From: Colivicinus sp963607765
GTDB lineage: Bacteria > Bacillota_I > Bacilli_A > Erysipelotrichales > Erysipelotrichaceae
Direction of reading: 5' to 3'
Assembly: GCA_963607765.1 (NCBI GenBank)
Contig: CAVDDT010000024.1
Span: forward strand, 1-36,161
Length of the DNA: 36,161 nt
The stretch's first letter is position 1, and each line of letters starts with the position of its first letter. The notes under the pieces are model-generated. The model saw only the letters and a list, made by a program, of their open reading frames with translations, was not told the DNA's origin and searched no databases. This document shows positions 1-9,600 of the stretch, piece by piece. The position numbers were made by a program, and so were the translations under genes.

Positions 1-12
1 CTTTTTGTATTA

Positions 13-1194
13 TTATTTAGTACTTGTGTTAGTCACAATATATACACAAGCCTTCTTGGTTTCCGACCAAATCCAGCCTTTTCCATTAGCATCTTCGCAA
101 GTGACTGTTTCGTTATCAGAACCACTATCATCTTCTGACTTGTCTTTATCACCAGAGTCCTTTTTATCATCTTGATCATCATCTTTTTTAGAAGGCGTAT
201 CATCGGACTTTTCTACCGTTACAGTACAAGTAGCCTTTGCATCATCACTGCTAATTGTGCCATTAGGGTCATATTTAACATTTGCTCTAGCGGTAATAAT
301 GGCTGTTCCTTCTTTTAAAGCTTTAATGTTTCCATTTTGATCAACTTGAACAACCTCTTCATCTGACGAAGACCAAGTTATTGTTTTATCACTAGCACTT
401 TCATTTTCAACAGCAGCTTTTAAAGTTTCGCCATCTCCTTCACTTAAAGAAACTTTTTCTTTATCTAGGGTAACTTTTTCAACAAGCTCCACAACATTTA
501 CCTTAACACTTGTTTGTATTATAGAACGTTTTCCTCCAAAAGAGGCAACCATGGCATCGTCACTTCCTGCTTTTAAAGCTTTTACCACCGCTGAATTATC
601 TGTATCATACTCAACCTTAATAATTCCTACCTTTGAGCTTTCCCATCCAAGTGTTGTTTTATAGGCATCGGATGGTTCTACTGTTGCTTTCAAGACGGTC
701 TTGCTATAGCTTGAATCTTTTGGATTTGTAAAGATAGTTACTTCGTTTTTCTCAAGTTTAATATTTGTAACATATCCTTGAACTTTTACTTCAATTGAAC
801 TAGTTATTATTTTATTATTTTGATCTTTAAGAGAAAAATTAACTGTTATCGTTCCTGCTTTAGCTCCATCTTTTAAAGATAATGTTGAAGTTAATCCATT
901 TGAATCTATAGAAACTATTTTTTTAAAATTATCGAATTGTGCACCATATAAATCTACATAGTTACTAACTTCCCATTTAACATCTGTATAGCTTGTTATA
1001 TCTTGACTAAGAGTTGCGGTTAGCTCAGTTTGCTTTTCTTGTTCTTCTCCGTTATACCAAAGATTTGTTTTTTCTGATGCAAGAGTAATCTTATCTGTAT
1101 CTTCTCCTTGTATTGTAGTAGATGGGATAAACACACATGCTGCAATTATCGCAAATGCAAGAGATATATTTAATAGTTTATTTATTTTTTTCAT
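13..1194 (-). CDS. Secreted Ig-like (BIG2) repeat protein with acidic linker and C-terminal cysteine tag
   Basis: This 393-residue protein starts with a Sec signal peptide (MKKINK, then a hydrophobic run to about residue 28). Three Ig-like units follow at roughly 33-140, 142-238 and 240-328. The last is a clear BIG2 domain (TWSSSDEEVVQVDQNG, then a GTAIITA strand). Next comes a Lys/Asp/Ser linker (about 330-362) and a 28-residue tail with two cysteines flanking GKGWIWSETKKA and ending in YIVTNTSTK. There is no LPXTG or transmembrane anchor, so it is secreted or held through the tail. BIG2 domains usually serve cell-surface adhesion or structure; the ligand is not visible. It lies 24 bp downstream of the mazG-like gene with its own AAAGGA ribosome binding site, but a hairpin terminator lies between them, so it may depend on read-through. 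ATG start fixed by the signal peptide. Confidence 0.85.
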   Translation of the reverse strand: MKKINKLLNISLAFAIIAACVFIPSTTIQGEDTDKITLASEKTNLWYNGEEQEKQTELTATLSQDITSYTDVKWEVSNYVDLYGAQFDNFKKIVSIDSNGLTSTLSLKDGAKAGTITVNFSLKDQNNKIITSSIEVKVQGYVTNIKLEKNEVTIFTNPKDSSYSKTVLKATVEPSDAYKTTLGWESSKVGIIKVEYDTDNSAVVKALKAGSDDAMVASFGGKRSIIQTSVKVNVVELVEKVTLDKEKVSLSEGDGETLKAAVENESASDKTITWSSSDEEVVQVDQNGNIKALKEGTAIITARANVKYDPNGTISSDDAKATCTVTVEKSDDTPSKKDDDQDDKKDSGDKDKSEDDSGSDNETVTCEDANGKGWIWSETKKACVYIVTNTSTK

Positions 1195-1204
1195 AATTTC
1201 CTTT

Positions 1205-1228
1205 AAAAAAACAAACTCTTATAGTTTG
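1205..1228 (-). terminator. Terminator or attenuator hairpin at the mazG-like stop
   Basis: On the minus strand CAAACT pairs with AGTTTG (1228-1223 with 1217-1212) around a 5-nt loop and is followed by seven U. The hairpin includes the mazG-like stop codon. The BIG2 gene's ribosome binding site comes directly after it with no room for a promoter, so it probably attenuates rather than fully separates the genes. The short AU-rich stem makes strength uncertain. Confidence 0.55.
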
Positions 1229-1554
1229 TCATACTTATCGCTTTTTCCTTTTGCTTTATCAACCGGATATTTCTTATCATTAACGACCAATTTGTTCCTA
1301 ATGATTTCATCCATGTCTAAGTTGCATGCATCAGCCAACAATATCGAATAGTTCAAGACATCCGCAAGTTCTTCTTTTATCTTTTTCAGCTTACCATCGC
1401 TGCTTGTATCGCTTCCACTCCATTGAAATATTTCAAGCAGCTCACCGGCTTCCAAACTTAATGATATGGCTAAATCCTTAGGATTATGGAATTTCTTCCA
1501 TTCTCTATCATCTCTAAATTTTATGACCTGTTTAACAGTATCATCGCTAATCAT
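1219..1554 (-). CDS. MazG-like nucleotide pyrophosphohydrolase
   Basis: This compact 111-residue all-helical NTP pyrophosphohydrolase resembles the MazG/RS21-C6 (dCTPase) family. The metal-binding signature is visible as E35-AG-E38 followed by E62-LA-D65 (the ExxE...ExxD pattern). LSLEAGELLEIFQW and EELADVLNYSILLAD are the two signature helices. Members hydrolyse (d)NTPs to monophosphates and pyrophosphate for house-cleaning; the preferred nucleotide cannot be read from sequence. The ATG overlaps the 3' end of gmk by 8 bp (1547-1554), so the two are probably translationally coupled, which fits a nucleotide-pool role. The C-terminal 25 residues are lysine-rich and probably flexible. Confidence 0.85.
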   Translation of the reverse strand: MISDDTVKQVIKFRDDREWKKFHNPKDLAISLSLEAGELLEIFQWSGSDTSSDGKLKKIKEELADVLNYSILLADACNLDMDEIIRNKLVVNDKKYPVDKAKGKSDKYDKL

Positions 1555-2116
1555 TATTCATTTCCTTTTTAATAATTGATTCAACTTCACTAATTGATTT
1601 ATCAAGATTGTCATTAACCACATGATATTTATAAACTTCACCTTGTTTAATTTCATTTTCAGCTTGGCTCACTCTTTTATTGATGGTTTCCTCTTGTTCG
1701 GTGCCTCTACCTACAAGTCTTTCTCTTAGTTCTTCAATACTTGGTGGAAGAATAAAGATACTAATCGCATCAGGACATTTTTTAATTATTTGTAAACCAC
1801 CTTGAATATCAATCTCAAGAACCACATTGTGTCCTTCGTTTCTCATTTTTTCAACATAATCCTTTGGCGTGCCATAGTAATTATCTACATACCTCGCATG
1901 TTCAAGAAACTTATCTTCCTTGATCGCTTGTTCAAATTCATCCTTACTTACAAAGAAATAATCTTTGCCATTAACTTCCCCATCTCTAGGAGATCTAGTA
2001 GTCATTGAAACAGAATAAGTAATATTTAATTCACTATTTTTAAAAACTTCTTTTAAAATAGTGCCCTTGCCAACGCCACTTGGCCCACTATATACAATCA
2101 ACAATCCTTTTTTCAT
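1547..2116 (-). CDS. gmk: Guanylate kinase
   Basis: This enzyme phosphorylates GMP (and dGMP) to GDP with ATP in the cytoplasm. At 189 residues it has normal family length. The P-loop GPSGVGKGT lies at about residues 11-19, followed by the GMP-binding part (SVSMTTRSPRDGEVNGKDYFF) and the conserved EIDIQGG strand near 102. The lid region RLVGRGTEQEETINKRV follows. ATG start with a GGAAA ribosome binding site 6 nt upstream. It is divergent from rqcH across a 50-bp gap and shares a transcript with the overlapping mazG-like gene. Residue pattern and length leave little doubt. Confidence 0.97.
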   Translation of the reverse strand: MKKGLLIVYSGPSGVGKGTILKEVFKNSELNITYSVSMTTRSPRDGEVNGKDYFFVSKDEFEQAIKEDKFLEHARYVDNYYGTPKDYVEKMRNEGHNVVLEIDIQGGLQIIKKCPDAISIFILPPSIEELRERLVGRGTEQEETINKRVSQAENEIKQGEVYKYHVVNDNLDKSISEVESIIKKEMNND

Positions 2117-2134
2117 ATTATTTCCATTGTACTA

Positions 2135-2166
2135 CTAAAATTTTAGAATAAACGTATAATTAAAAT
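2135..2166. promoter_or_regulatory. Divergent gmk/rqcH promoter region with palindrome
   Basis: The 50-bp gap between gmk and rqcH contains a perfect 12-bp palindrome, CTAAAATTTTAG (2135-2146), and a consensus -10 TATAAT (2155-2160) facing rqcH. The -10 ends 6 nt before the rqcH ATG, so the predicted transcription start falls on or next to the start codon (leaderless mRNA). No convincing -35 hexamer lies 16-18 bp upstream. A minus-strand -10, TACAAT (2131-2126), could serve gmk. Confidence 0.5.
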
Positions 2167-3786
2167 ATGGCTTTAGATGGAATTATATTAAGCAAAGTAA
2201 AAGAAGATTTGGATGCTCATTTGCCCATGCACATAAACAAAATTAATTCTACTTCATCAACTGAGGTAATTTTTAATGTGCATTCAGACTATAAAAGAAC
2301 TAATTTGGTTATTTCTTTACACAGTGTTTATAATCATATTTCTCTTTCAAACGAAAATTATAGTGACTATGAAGAACCATCCACTTTTGTAATGGTTTTA
2401 AGAAAACACTTAACAAACGGTATTATCACATCAATTGAACAATATAACTATGATCGTTATTTATTATTAAATATAAAATCATTAAACGAATTGTATGACG
2501 AGAAAGAATATATTTTAAGTGTTGAATTAATGGGAAAGTACGCCAACTTAATATTAGTGGAAAAAAGTGACAACAAAATTATTGACGCTTTAAAAAAGAT
2601 ACCACCTTATCAAAATAGTAAACGTACAATTCTAACTGGAGCAAATTTCACTCTTCCTGAAAAACAAGATAAAAAAGATCCTTATCTAGATTTAGATGTT
2701 GATTTCGATGAATCTCTTGTTAAACAAGTTGGAGGCTTTTCTAAACAGTTAGAAGAAGAAATAAGATATTTAAATTCCACTGAATCATACAAAAGTATCA
2801 TAAGCAAAATTAAACAATCTAATAAATTATATATTTCTAGCAATGGTGATTATCACATCATCCCACTAACTTATTTAAACCTTCCATATGAAGAATATGA
2901 TATTTCAACTGGATTTGATAAGTTATATTTCAAAGCCAACGAAAAAGAAAGAATAAAAACCGTTACTGAAGACATAAGCAAATTTATTAAAAGGCAAATT
3001 AAGCATTTTGATGTCAAACTAAGCAAGCTAAATCAAAGTCTTGTGGATAGTAAGAACCTAGATGATGATAAAGAGAATGGTGATTTACTATATACTTATT
3101 CAAATTTAGATAAAAAAGGATTAAAGGAAATCACTATTACTGATTATAGTGGCAACAATAAAGTAATTAAATTAGATCCAAAATTATCTATTAAAGCCAA
3201 TGCGAATAAGTACTATAATTTCTATTCTAAGAAAAGAAAAGGCAAAGTCTATATCGAGGAACAAATACAAATTGCTTCAAGAGAATTAGATTATTTTAAC
3301 GCTCTAAAAGAACAATTAGATATTGCTTCTTACTTAGATGCTTTAGAAATAAAAGAAGAGCTTATTAAATATGGCTATATTAGAAAAAAGAATAATAAGC
3401 TAAAGAAAAAAAAGAAAATAAATCTATATCAAGTTAAAATTGATGGCTACACTATCACTTTTGGAAAAAATAATACTCAAAATGATTATCTTACATTTGA
3501 ATATGGAAAGCCTAATTACATGTGGTTTCATGCGAAAGACTATCATGGTGCCCACCTTGTGATAGATAGCGATAATCCAAGCGAAAAAGCTATTAGAATG
3601 TGTGCTAATTTAGCTGCTTATTTTTCTAAAGGAAGATATGGAAGCAGTGTTCCTGTAAATTATTGTCTTTTAAAAAATGTAAAAAAGATAAAAGGTGCTA
3701 AAGCAGGATTTGTCAGTATTAAAAACTATAAAACAATCTTTATTGATCCTGAATTGACCGATGAAATAAAAATTATGTCTATTTAA
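2167..3786 (+). CDS. rqcH: RqcH/NFACT ribosome quality-control protein
   Basis: This is a 539-residue NFACT protein, formerly annotated as fibronectin-binding protein A N-terminal. Known RqcH binds stalled 50S-peptidyl-tRNA complexes and adds C-terminal alanine tails. The NFACT-N domain covers about 1-200, with FVMVLRKHL near 74-82 and the D96-R97 pair (NYDRYLLL) that is diagnostic of tailing-competent RqcH. A charged helical coiled-coil region spans about 265-400. The NFACT-R (DUF814) domain at about 420-535 contains MWFHAKDYHGAHLVI. There is no signal peptide, which fits a cytosolic role. No ribosome binding site precedes the ATG, and a TATAAT sits 6 nt upstream, so the mRNA looks leaderless. 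Its last codons and stop lie in a hairpin shared with the convergent T7SS operon. Confidence 0.93.
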   Translation: MALDGIILSKVKEDLDAHLPMHINKINSTSSTEVIFNVHSDYKRTNLVISLHSVYNHISLSNENYSDYEEPSTFVMVLRKHLTNGIITSIEQYNYDRYLLLNIKSLNELYDEKEYILSVELMGKYANLILVEKSDNKIIDALKKIPPYQNSKRTILTGANFTLPEKQDKKDPYLDLDVDFDESLVKQVGGFSKQLEEEIRYLNSTESYKSIISKIKQSNKLYISSNGDYHIIPLTYLNLPYEEYDISTGFDKLYFKANEKERIKTVTEDISKFIKRQIKHFDVKLSKLNQSLVDSKNLDDDKENGDLLYTYSNLDKKGLKEITITDYSGNNKVIKLDPKLSIKANANKYYNFYSKKRKGKVYIEEQIQIASRELDYFNALKEQLDIASYLDALEIKEELIKYGYIRKKNNKLKKKKKINLYQVKIDGYTITFGKNNTQNDYLTFEYGKPNYMWFHAKDYHGAHLVIDSDNPSEKAIRMCANLAAYFSKGRYGSSVPVNYCLLKNVKKIKGAKAGFVSIKNYKTIFIDPELTDEIKIMSI

Positions 3787-3800
3787 TAGACATAATTTTT
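3768..3800. terminator. Bidirectional terminator inside two converging stop codons
   Basis: A 14-bp perfect stem (3768-3781 with 3787-3800; core AAAATTATGTCTA / TAGACATAATTTT) has a 5-nt loop. It ends in a T-run on the plus strand (through 3802) and is flanked by A-rich sequence for minus-strand transcripts. The rqcH stop TAA (3784-3786) sits in the loop and the TAG of the opposing glucosaminidase gene (3781-3779) sits in the stem. The arms therefore encode the C-terminal IMSI of RqcH and the IMSIK of the opposing protein. Confidence 0.85.
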
Positions 3801-6379
3801 TTCATTCCATCATTTTTGATATTCTTATTTAAAACCATATATAGAACTATGTTGATCAAACCATAGACAATTACCGCAAAAAGAGCGCATCCATATAAGA
3901 ACATATAATGCAAATCAGGACTATTATTTTCAGCATTCAAATTCTCATAATAATCTTCTAAATCATAATTATTAGAACTATCCTTGCTAAGAAGAATAAA
4001 CTTGCCAGCTTTCTTGCTTAAAAACTTTACATAGCTACTAGTCTGGATGGTCTTGCACTTAACGATCTTATCACCATCAATTCGATAAATAGAATAGATT
4101 TTATCAACAGTCTTATCATTAGGCTTAATAGAATAAACCATAACTCCATCATCATCAAGTTTATTAAAATTATAGGAAAAAGAAATGCTGAAGCAATCAT
4201 CAATCGCAAACCCATAAGCTTTCGCAAGATTCTCTATACTTGAATCATAATTATCTTTTTTAATCGAAATATAATAAGTATCAAATTTATTGTATGAAGT
4301 ATCGCTTACTTTGCTTAGGCTCATGCCTGATACTGATAAATCATAATCATTATCGACAATATGAAATTTCATATCATTCTTATATTCTTCATATAAAGTT
4401 TCATCTAATTTTCTAACGCTGTCAAAATCAAAGTCATAATCATTTGAAATAATCTCTTCCTTTATTTTCTTAGCATTATTTAAATCGCTTAAATCTAAAT
4501 CACCAATTAGAGTACCAATATTAGAAATAGTGCTAGATTCGTTTACTTTGATTTCTTTTTTTACTCCACAATAATTGATATAAGTAACATCATCTTCAAC
4601 ATAAAGCATGTTACTATTAATCTTCTTTTTACAAGAACTTCCATCTTCATATAATATTTCAATTTTGCCATTCTCTAAATTAGTAAAAGAAGAAATTCCA
4701 TTTAAAATATTAATATCACTAATTTTCTTATATGTAGCTAAATAATAATCATCCTCTTGTTTATATGAGACAAACTCATAGCCATCGATTTCTTTATGAT
4801 ATAAAGCATAGTCACTTCCATCCAAAACATTTATTTCAAATTCATCATCATCCACATTGTTCTTGCAAGTTATTGCAAGCAAATTATTCTCATGAATGTT
4901 TTCTTCATTAAAGATTAAATCAAATACATCTTTGTCTACATAAGCGATTGAAGAAGAAAAATCGTAATAATAATCACTATCAAAACTAGGATCTATTTGT
5001 ACCTTATAAGAATTCTCAAGTTCTTCTAAGATGATTAGAGAATAATTATAAATATTTGTAATTGTAAAATATTTTTTACTCAAATTTTCATCTCTATAAA
5101 ATCTAATTGAATCACCACTTACAATACCTAAGGCATAACTATTTTTATCTTTGTATCCTAATGCTTTATCTAACAAATAATAATTAGACGCAATCTTTTC
5201 ACCATAATAGCTGTCTAAAGAATAATTCAAATTAATGCCACCTAATTTATTGCCTAAATATGTTCCAGCATAGTTATCACTGCGATAATTTGAATACTTA
5301 TCAGAAACATAATATTTACTATAGCTATAAATAGAATTAGCTATTGAATTATAGCGATCATTAGTTGTTTCATTTTCACTATCATAAGCCACATTATTGT
5401 ATAGTTTATTTTCACTAAATGATTTATATGATTTGCCAGTAGAACTTTCAAGATTTGCGGTAGAAATCAAAAACATTGCATTTGTTCCATACAAATTCTG
5501 ATTAATGAAAAAATTCTCTATCTCGTCATAATATTGAGAAGCATTGACCACATCATTAGCTCCATCATTAGCTTGATCATCATAGGAATATAATTTATCA
5601 GAAATCTTTAAAGTATCATAATAATAATTTTCCAAATCAGTATAACTGTAGTTGCTCAAGCTTCGGTAAGGAAGATGTTGGTAATAATTATAATAAGGGC
5701 TTTCATAATTAACAGAATTTTCATAAGTATCGTTATTATAATCATCAATCATAGTCTTAAAATCACTATAGAAATAATGTCCATCATAGCTATAGTAATC
5801 AACATTATCTTCAAGATAATCAAGCTTGTCATCAAGTGGATACAAACTATAATAATCGGAATTTAATTGTGTTTTAATTTGATGATAAAAAACTCCATCA
5901 ATATTGGCATAAGTAGAAGCTCTTACATCTAGCTTTTCTAAGGGATGCAAGATTACATCATCAAAACTAGTGGAACCAACATCGCCAAAAGCCTTGAAAT
6001 AAACTGTATTTCCACTATCACTAGAATATAAATAAGCACCGTCAATTCCATAACAGCCATTAATCGAAGTATTACTTTTTCTAATATTGGAATAGTAGCC
6101 AACATTAAGACTGCAGCTATTATCGGTTACAAATTCCACTATTCCATATTCCATCTTAATAACACTATCACCATGATAAAGAACCAAATTGTCATATTCA
6201 TCTACATTTGAATTATAGTAATAATTCGCAGAAGAATAATTACTAAAAGTTTCAATTACTTCACCTGTGCTTTCATCTACTACTTTATATTCCTCATCCG
6301 CAAAGATTACAAAAGAAAAATTACAAGTAATAAAACAAGTAATTATAAGCACTAATAAAGTTTTTAAACGTAGTCTCAT
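3779..6379 (-). CDS. Membrane-anchored N-acetylglucosaminidase (GH73-like), last gene of the T7SS operon
   Basis: This 866-residue protein has a signal peptide (hydrophobic to about residue 27, FVIFADEE) and a C-terminal transmembrane helix at about 826-850 with a short basic cytoplasmic tail. A glucosaminidase domain lies at about 290-405: NAMFLISTANLESSTGKS carries the predicted catalytic Glu311, followed by LGNKLGGINL and YYGEKIASNYY. The preceding region (about 130-255, ending YYSYDGHYFYSDFKTMIDDY and YYNYYQHLPYR) is typical of Gram-positive glucosaminidases, and an SH3-like stretch follows at about 415-480. The composition is unusually rich in Tyr, Asp, Ser and Asn. It should cut peptidoglycan GlcNAc-MurNAc bonds from the outer membrane face, perhaps opening the wall for secretion. 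It starts 21 bp after the YukD-like gene without a clear ribosome binding site, implying coupling. Confidence 0.78.
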   Translation of the reverse strand: MRLRLKTLLVLIITCFITCNFSFVIFADEEYKVVDESTGEVIETFSNYSSANYYYNSNVDEYDNLVLYHGDSVIKMEYGIVEFVTDNSCSLNVGYYSNIRKSNTSINGCYGIDGAYLYSSDSGNTVYFKAFGDVGSTSFDDVILHPLEKLDVRASTYANIDGVFYHQIKTQLNSDYYSLYPLDDKLDYLEDNVDYYSYDGHYFYSDFKTMIDDYNNDTYENSVNYESPYYNYYQHLPYRSLSNYSYTDLENYYYDTLKISDKLYSYDDQANDGANDVVNASQYYDEIENFFINQNLYGTNAMFLISTANLESSTGKSYKSFSENKLYNNVAYDSENETTNDRYNSIANSIYSYSKYYVSDKYSNYRSDNYAGTYLGNKLGGINLNYSLDSYYGEKIASNYYLLDKALGYKDKNSYALGIVSGDSIRFYRDENLSKKYFTITNIYNYSLIILEELENSYKVQIDPSFDSDYYYDFSSSIAYVDKDVFDLIFNEENIHENNLLAITCKNNVDDDEFEINVLDGSDYALYHKEIDGYEFVSYKQEDDYYLATYKKISDINILNGISSFTNLENGKIEILYEDGSSCKKKINSNMLYVEDDVTYINYCGVKKEIKVNESSTISNIGTLIGDLDLSDLNNAKKIKEEIISNDYDFDFDSVRKLDETLYEEYKNDMKFHIVDNDYDLSVSGMSLSKVSDTSYNKFDTYYISIKKDNYDSSIENLAKAYGFAIDDCFSISFSYNFNKLDDDGVMVYSIKPNDKTVDKIYSIYRIDGDKIVKCKTIQTSSYVKFLSKKAGKFILLSKDSSNNYDLEDYYENLNAENNSPDLHYMFLYGCALFAVIVYGLINIVLYMVLNKNIKNDGMKKIMSIK

Positions 6380-6400
6380 ATGTTAAATTCTACTATTTTT

Positions 6401-6640
6401 TTAATAAATATAAAGAGTCATAAAATTTGGAAAGTTAAATTCTTTTATTGGAATATCTTTTTTAAGAGCCACATTCTTTCTTTTATCAATGAAATATTTA
6501 TTATCTACATCCTTAATTTCATAGATATCCTTAAGCAAATAAAAGTTTTCTAATAAAGTTAATCGTCCATCAAAAATAACCTCAAAAACTTTCTTACTTC
6601 TAACTATATAAAATCTTAAAATAGCTTTATTCATTGACAT
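6401..6640 (-). CDS. YukD/EsaB-like small ubiquitin-fold protein of the T7SS
   Basis: This 79-residue protein overlaps the 3' end of essC by 14 bp (8 bp if the second ATG, at 6634, is used). Its predicted order of strand, strand (KAILRFYIVRSKKVFEVIF), helix (LLENFYLLKDIY), strand (KYFIDKRKNVAL) and terminal strand (FMTLYIY) matches the ubiquitin-like fold of YukD/EsaB, the small cytosolic T7SSb component of about 80 residues. In known systems EsaB is required for secretion or affects expression. Primary-sequence similarity is weak, so the call rests on size, secondary-structure pattern and position next to essC. It might instead be a lineage-specific accessory protein. Confidence 0.5.
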   Translation of the reverse strand: MSMNKAILRFYIVRSKKVFEVIFDGRLTLLENFYLLKDIYEIKDVDNKYFIDKRKNVALKKDIPIKEFNFPNFMTLYIY

Positions 6641-9600
6641 ATTTTATAAGAAGACCTCTATTGCCCTTAAAGTAATAGCCATATCCATCTTCTAAATCAT
6701 CCTTTCTATCCGCATAAAAAAGTCTTTGAGAAAAAATGCCGTTGTTAAGCCACAAATATTTACTTCTATCTTTTGAAAGATCCTTGTCATACAGCTTTAC
6801 GCAAATATTTTCATTATCCTTATATATCTTGTTATATTTATCAATTAAATCATCATCATAAGAACTAATCATTAATGTTTCATTATCCTTTAAATAAACT
6901 TTTTCTCTAGACTCTATATCATAGCCAAGTAATGTTAGACCATTTTTTCGCTCATATCTAATTAAATCCGGAATCTTTTTTAATACTGGCGTTTCATCAC
7001 TTTTCTCATTTCTAATCTCTTCTATTAGACAAGGGATAAAAGAAATAAGCTCTTCATCAAAGAAAAAAGACTTTCCGGCATATTTACTGCCACATGTATA
7101 GATATTTATTAAATCTTGTTTATCATTTATATCGATTGCATACTTACAATCAAAGCTATTCAATAATTTAAAATTAAGCGAAGATTGTCTAGATATAGCT
7201 ATCACATTAATTCCCAAAACAGTGCTCTTTCTAATTATTTGTAGAAGATAAACTAAATAGTTATCATCATAGCTTAAAAGACAATTTAAATCTTCAATCA
7301 CTATAGTTAAATTTTCTTTATGATTAGTTAAATATTTAAACAAGAATTCAATATCATCACTTTCATCATAAACAAGTGAATCACTAATATATTTGTTTGA
7401 ATATTTTTTTGAGCCAATCACTATCGTTTTCTTTTTTACATTATTTAAAATATTATTTATTTCGTTTCGATTAGAATAAATAAAACTATTTTTATTTAAG
7501 TCAACTTTCAATGAATATTTAGATGCATTTAGATAATCATCAACTTCACCTAAAACAAAACAATCATCATGATATATATCGTTTAGTTCCTTTATTGTTT
7601 TAGACGTCGGCTTTTCAAAAACCATTTTTTCAGTCTTGATATTCAATTTATCACAAACATCTAAAATCTTTTCGTTAATATAAGAAGACAAAGAAATAAT
7701 ATCTGTACTCTTTACTTCCTTCTTATTAACAATCTTTAAAGAATTATCAAGTAATGCAACCTTATAAGCATCATTATCATTCACATCACTTTTACTATAA
7801 AAACTTTTGGCTTTAATAAGGCCATCATCAACACTTAAATAAAACTCTCCAGGATTGTTTAAATAAGCTGCGTCTTTACTGTGAATAATATCATTTGAAT
7901 CCTTTTCACTTTGAACTTTTAAAGCTATTTTAAAACGACTGTTAGACCATATTTCCTCATCTATTACGCCACTTGGCCTTTGAGTTGCCAGTATCAAATG
8001 AAGACCTAAGCTTCTTCCAATTCTTGAAAAAGAAACAAGTTCTTTAATAATCTCGGGGTTCTCTTTTTTAAGCTGAGCAAATTCATCTACCACAATTAAT
8101 AAATGTGCCATACTAGGCAAACCATATTTTTGAAAATCGCTTTCAAGATAATCATCAATATTCATAATTGAGGACATTGTTTTATTTGAAAGTTCTTTAA
8201 AAAGTTTTTGTCTTCTTTTACATTCTCTATCAATTGCCACAATTAGCCTTTGAAAAGTATCATTTTCCAAATTATCAATAGAGGCAATAATATGTGGAAG
8301 GGTTTTCCCTTTATGCGATAAAGATTCTTTTATTCCACCGCCTTTATAATCAATCAAGACAATATTCAAATAATCTGGTCTATATCTTAAGCAAAGCGAC
8401 AACAACATTGAAACTATTAATTCACTTTTCCCAGATCCGGTAGAACCACCAATTAGCCCATGAGGACCATTTTTACTCTCATGTAAGTCAAACGATAATA
8501 GTTCTTTGCCAACACTGGCAAAATCAGCTCTTAGACCATTTTGCTTAACAGTGTAATATTCATAAATCGGAAAATCCTTATATACATCTTTAAAAGTTAT
8601 AGTCTTAGTTAAATAGTTGATTCTTTGATAATTACTTAAAATAGACGCATTTAACACAAAAGGAATATTATATGTTTGATAAGTGAAAGAAACTTCGTTT
8701 TCTTCATGTAAGATTCCATCATTATCTTTATATTCAATCAATATTTCACTTTCTTTATGCATATTATCTTTATTATTGATAAACGATAATAAATGTATTT
8801 GCTTATTAGTAAAAGTAAAATCAACTTTATCATTAGCTAGCACAACCAGTGGCCTATCTAGCTTTAAATTATTTAAATCCTGAAGTTCTCTTTTCTTATT
8901 TAAAGTTAATCTGCTATTTCCATATATTAGCTGAGGAAGTCCAAAGAAATCACTAAATAAATTCAAGTCTTCACTATAAATAGCTAGATAAAAATCATCA
9001 TAATGATACTTGATAGATAATTCAAGTAATATCTTTTTAATAAAGTATAGTTTCTTGTTTCTGTTAGACACAAAACTTATGATTTGATATTTCTTTATAT
9101 CCACAAACAAAGGACAGTTATCAATATTATGTAAACGATAATTAATCTCACTTAGCTTTTCATTGACATCGCCATCATTTACTTCCTTATATTCCAAAGA
9201 TTTAGACAGCGTTGTATAACCAATACTTATCTTTAGAAAATCATTGCTTTTATTGGTTAAATAAAATAATTTATCCTCATTAATGGTTCCATCAAAATAA
9301 AGGCCTTTTTCCTGTTTTAAATAGTCATTAATATTTTTGTTTAAAGATAAAGAATAATCACTTAAATAATCCAAATATTTATCCCTATTTTCTTTTATTT
9401 CTATATTATTAGACTTGTTTTCACTGTTTCTAGTAAGAAGTGGCCAAATAACACCTGATATAAGCATTGTGATAGGCATCAAAATATAGACAATACTACT
9501 AGTTATATCTTGCCCATTTTGGTAATTATTGTAAACATTTATTCCTGTAACACTTAACATTGCAAGGCTCATAGTTATACTAGGACCTATTTGATAAACT

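Noticed and set aside
4027..4227. Short minus-strand frame inside the glucosaminidase gene
   Set aside because: Out-of-frame shadow within a gene with signal peptide, catalytic domain and anchor.
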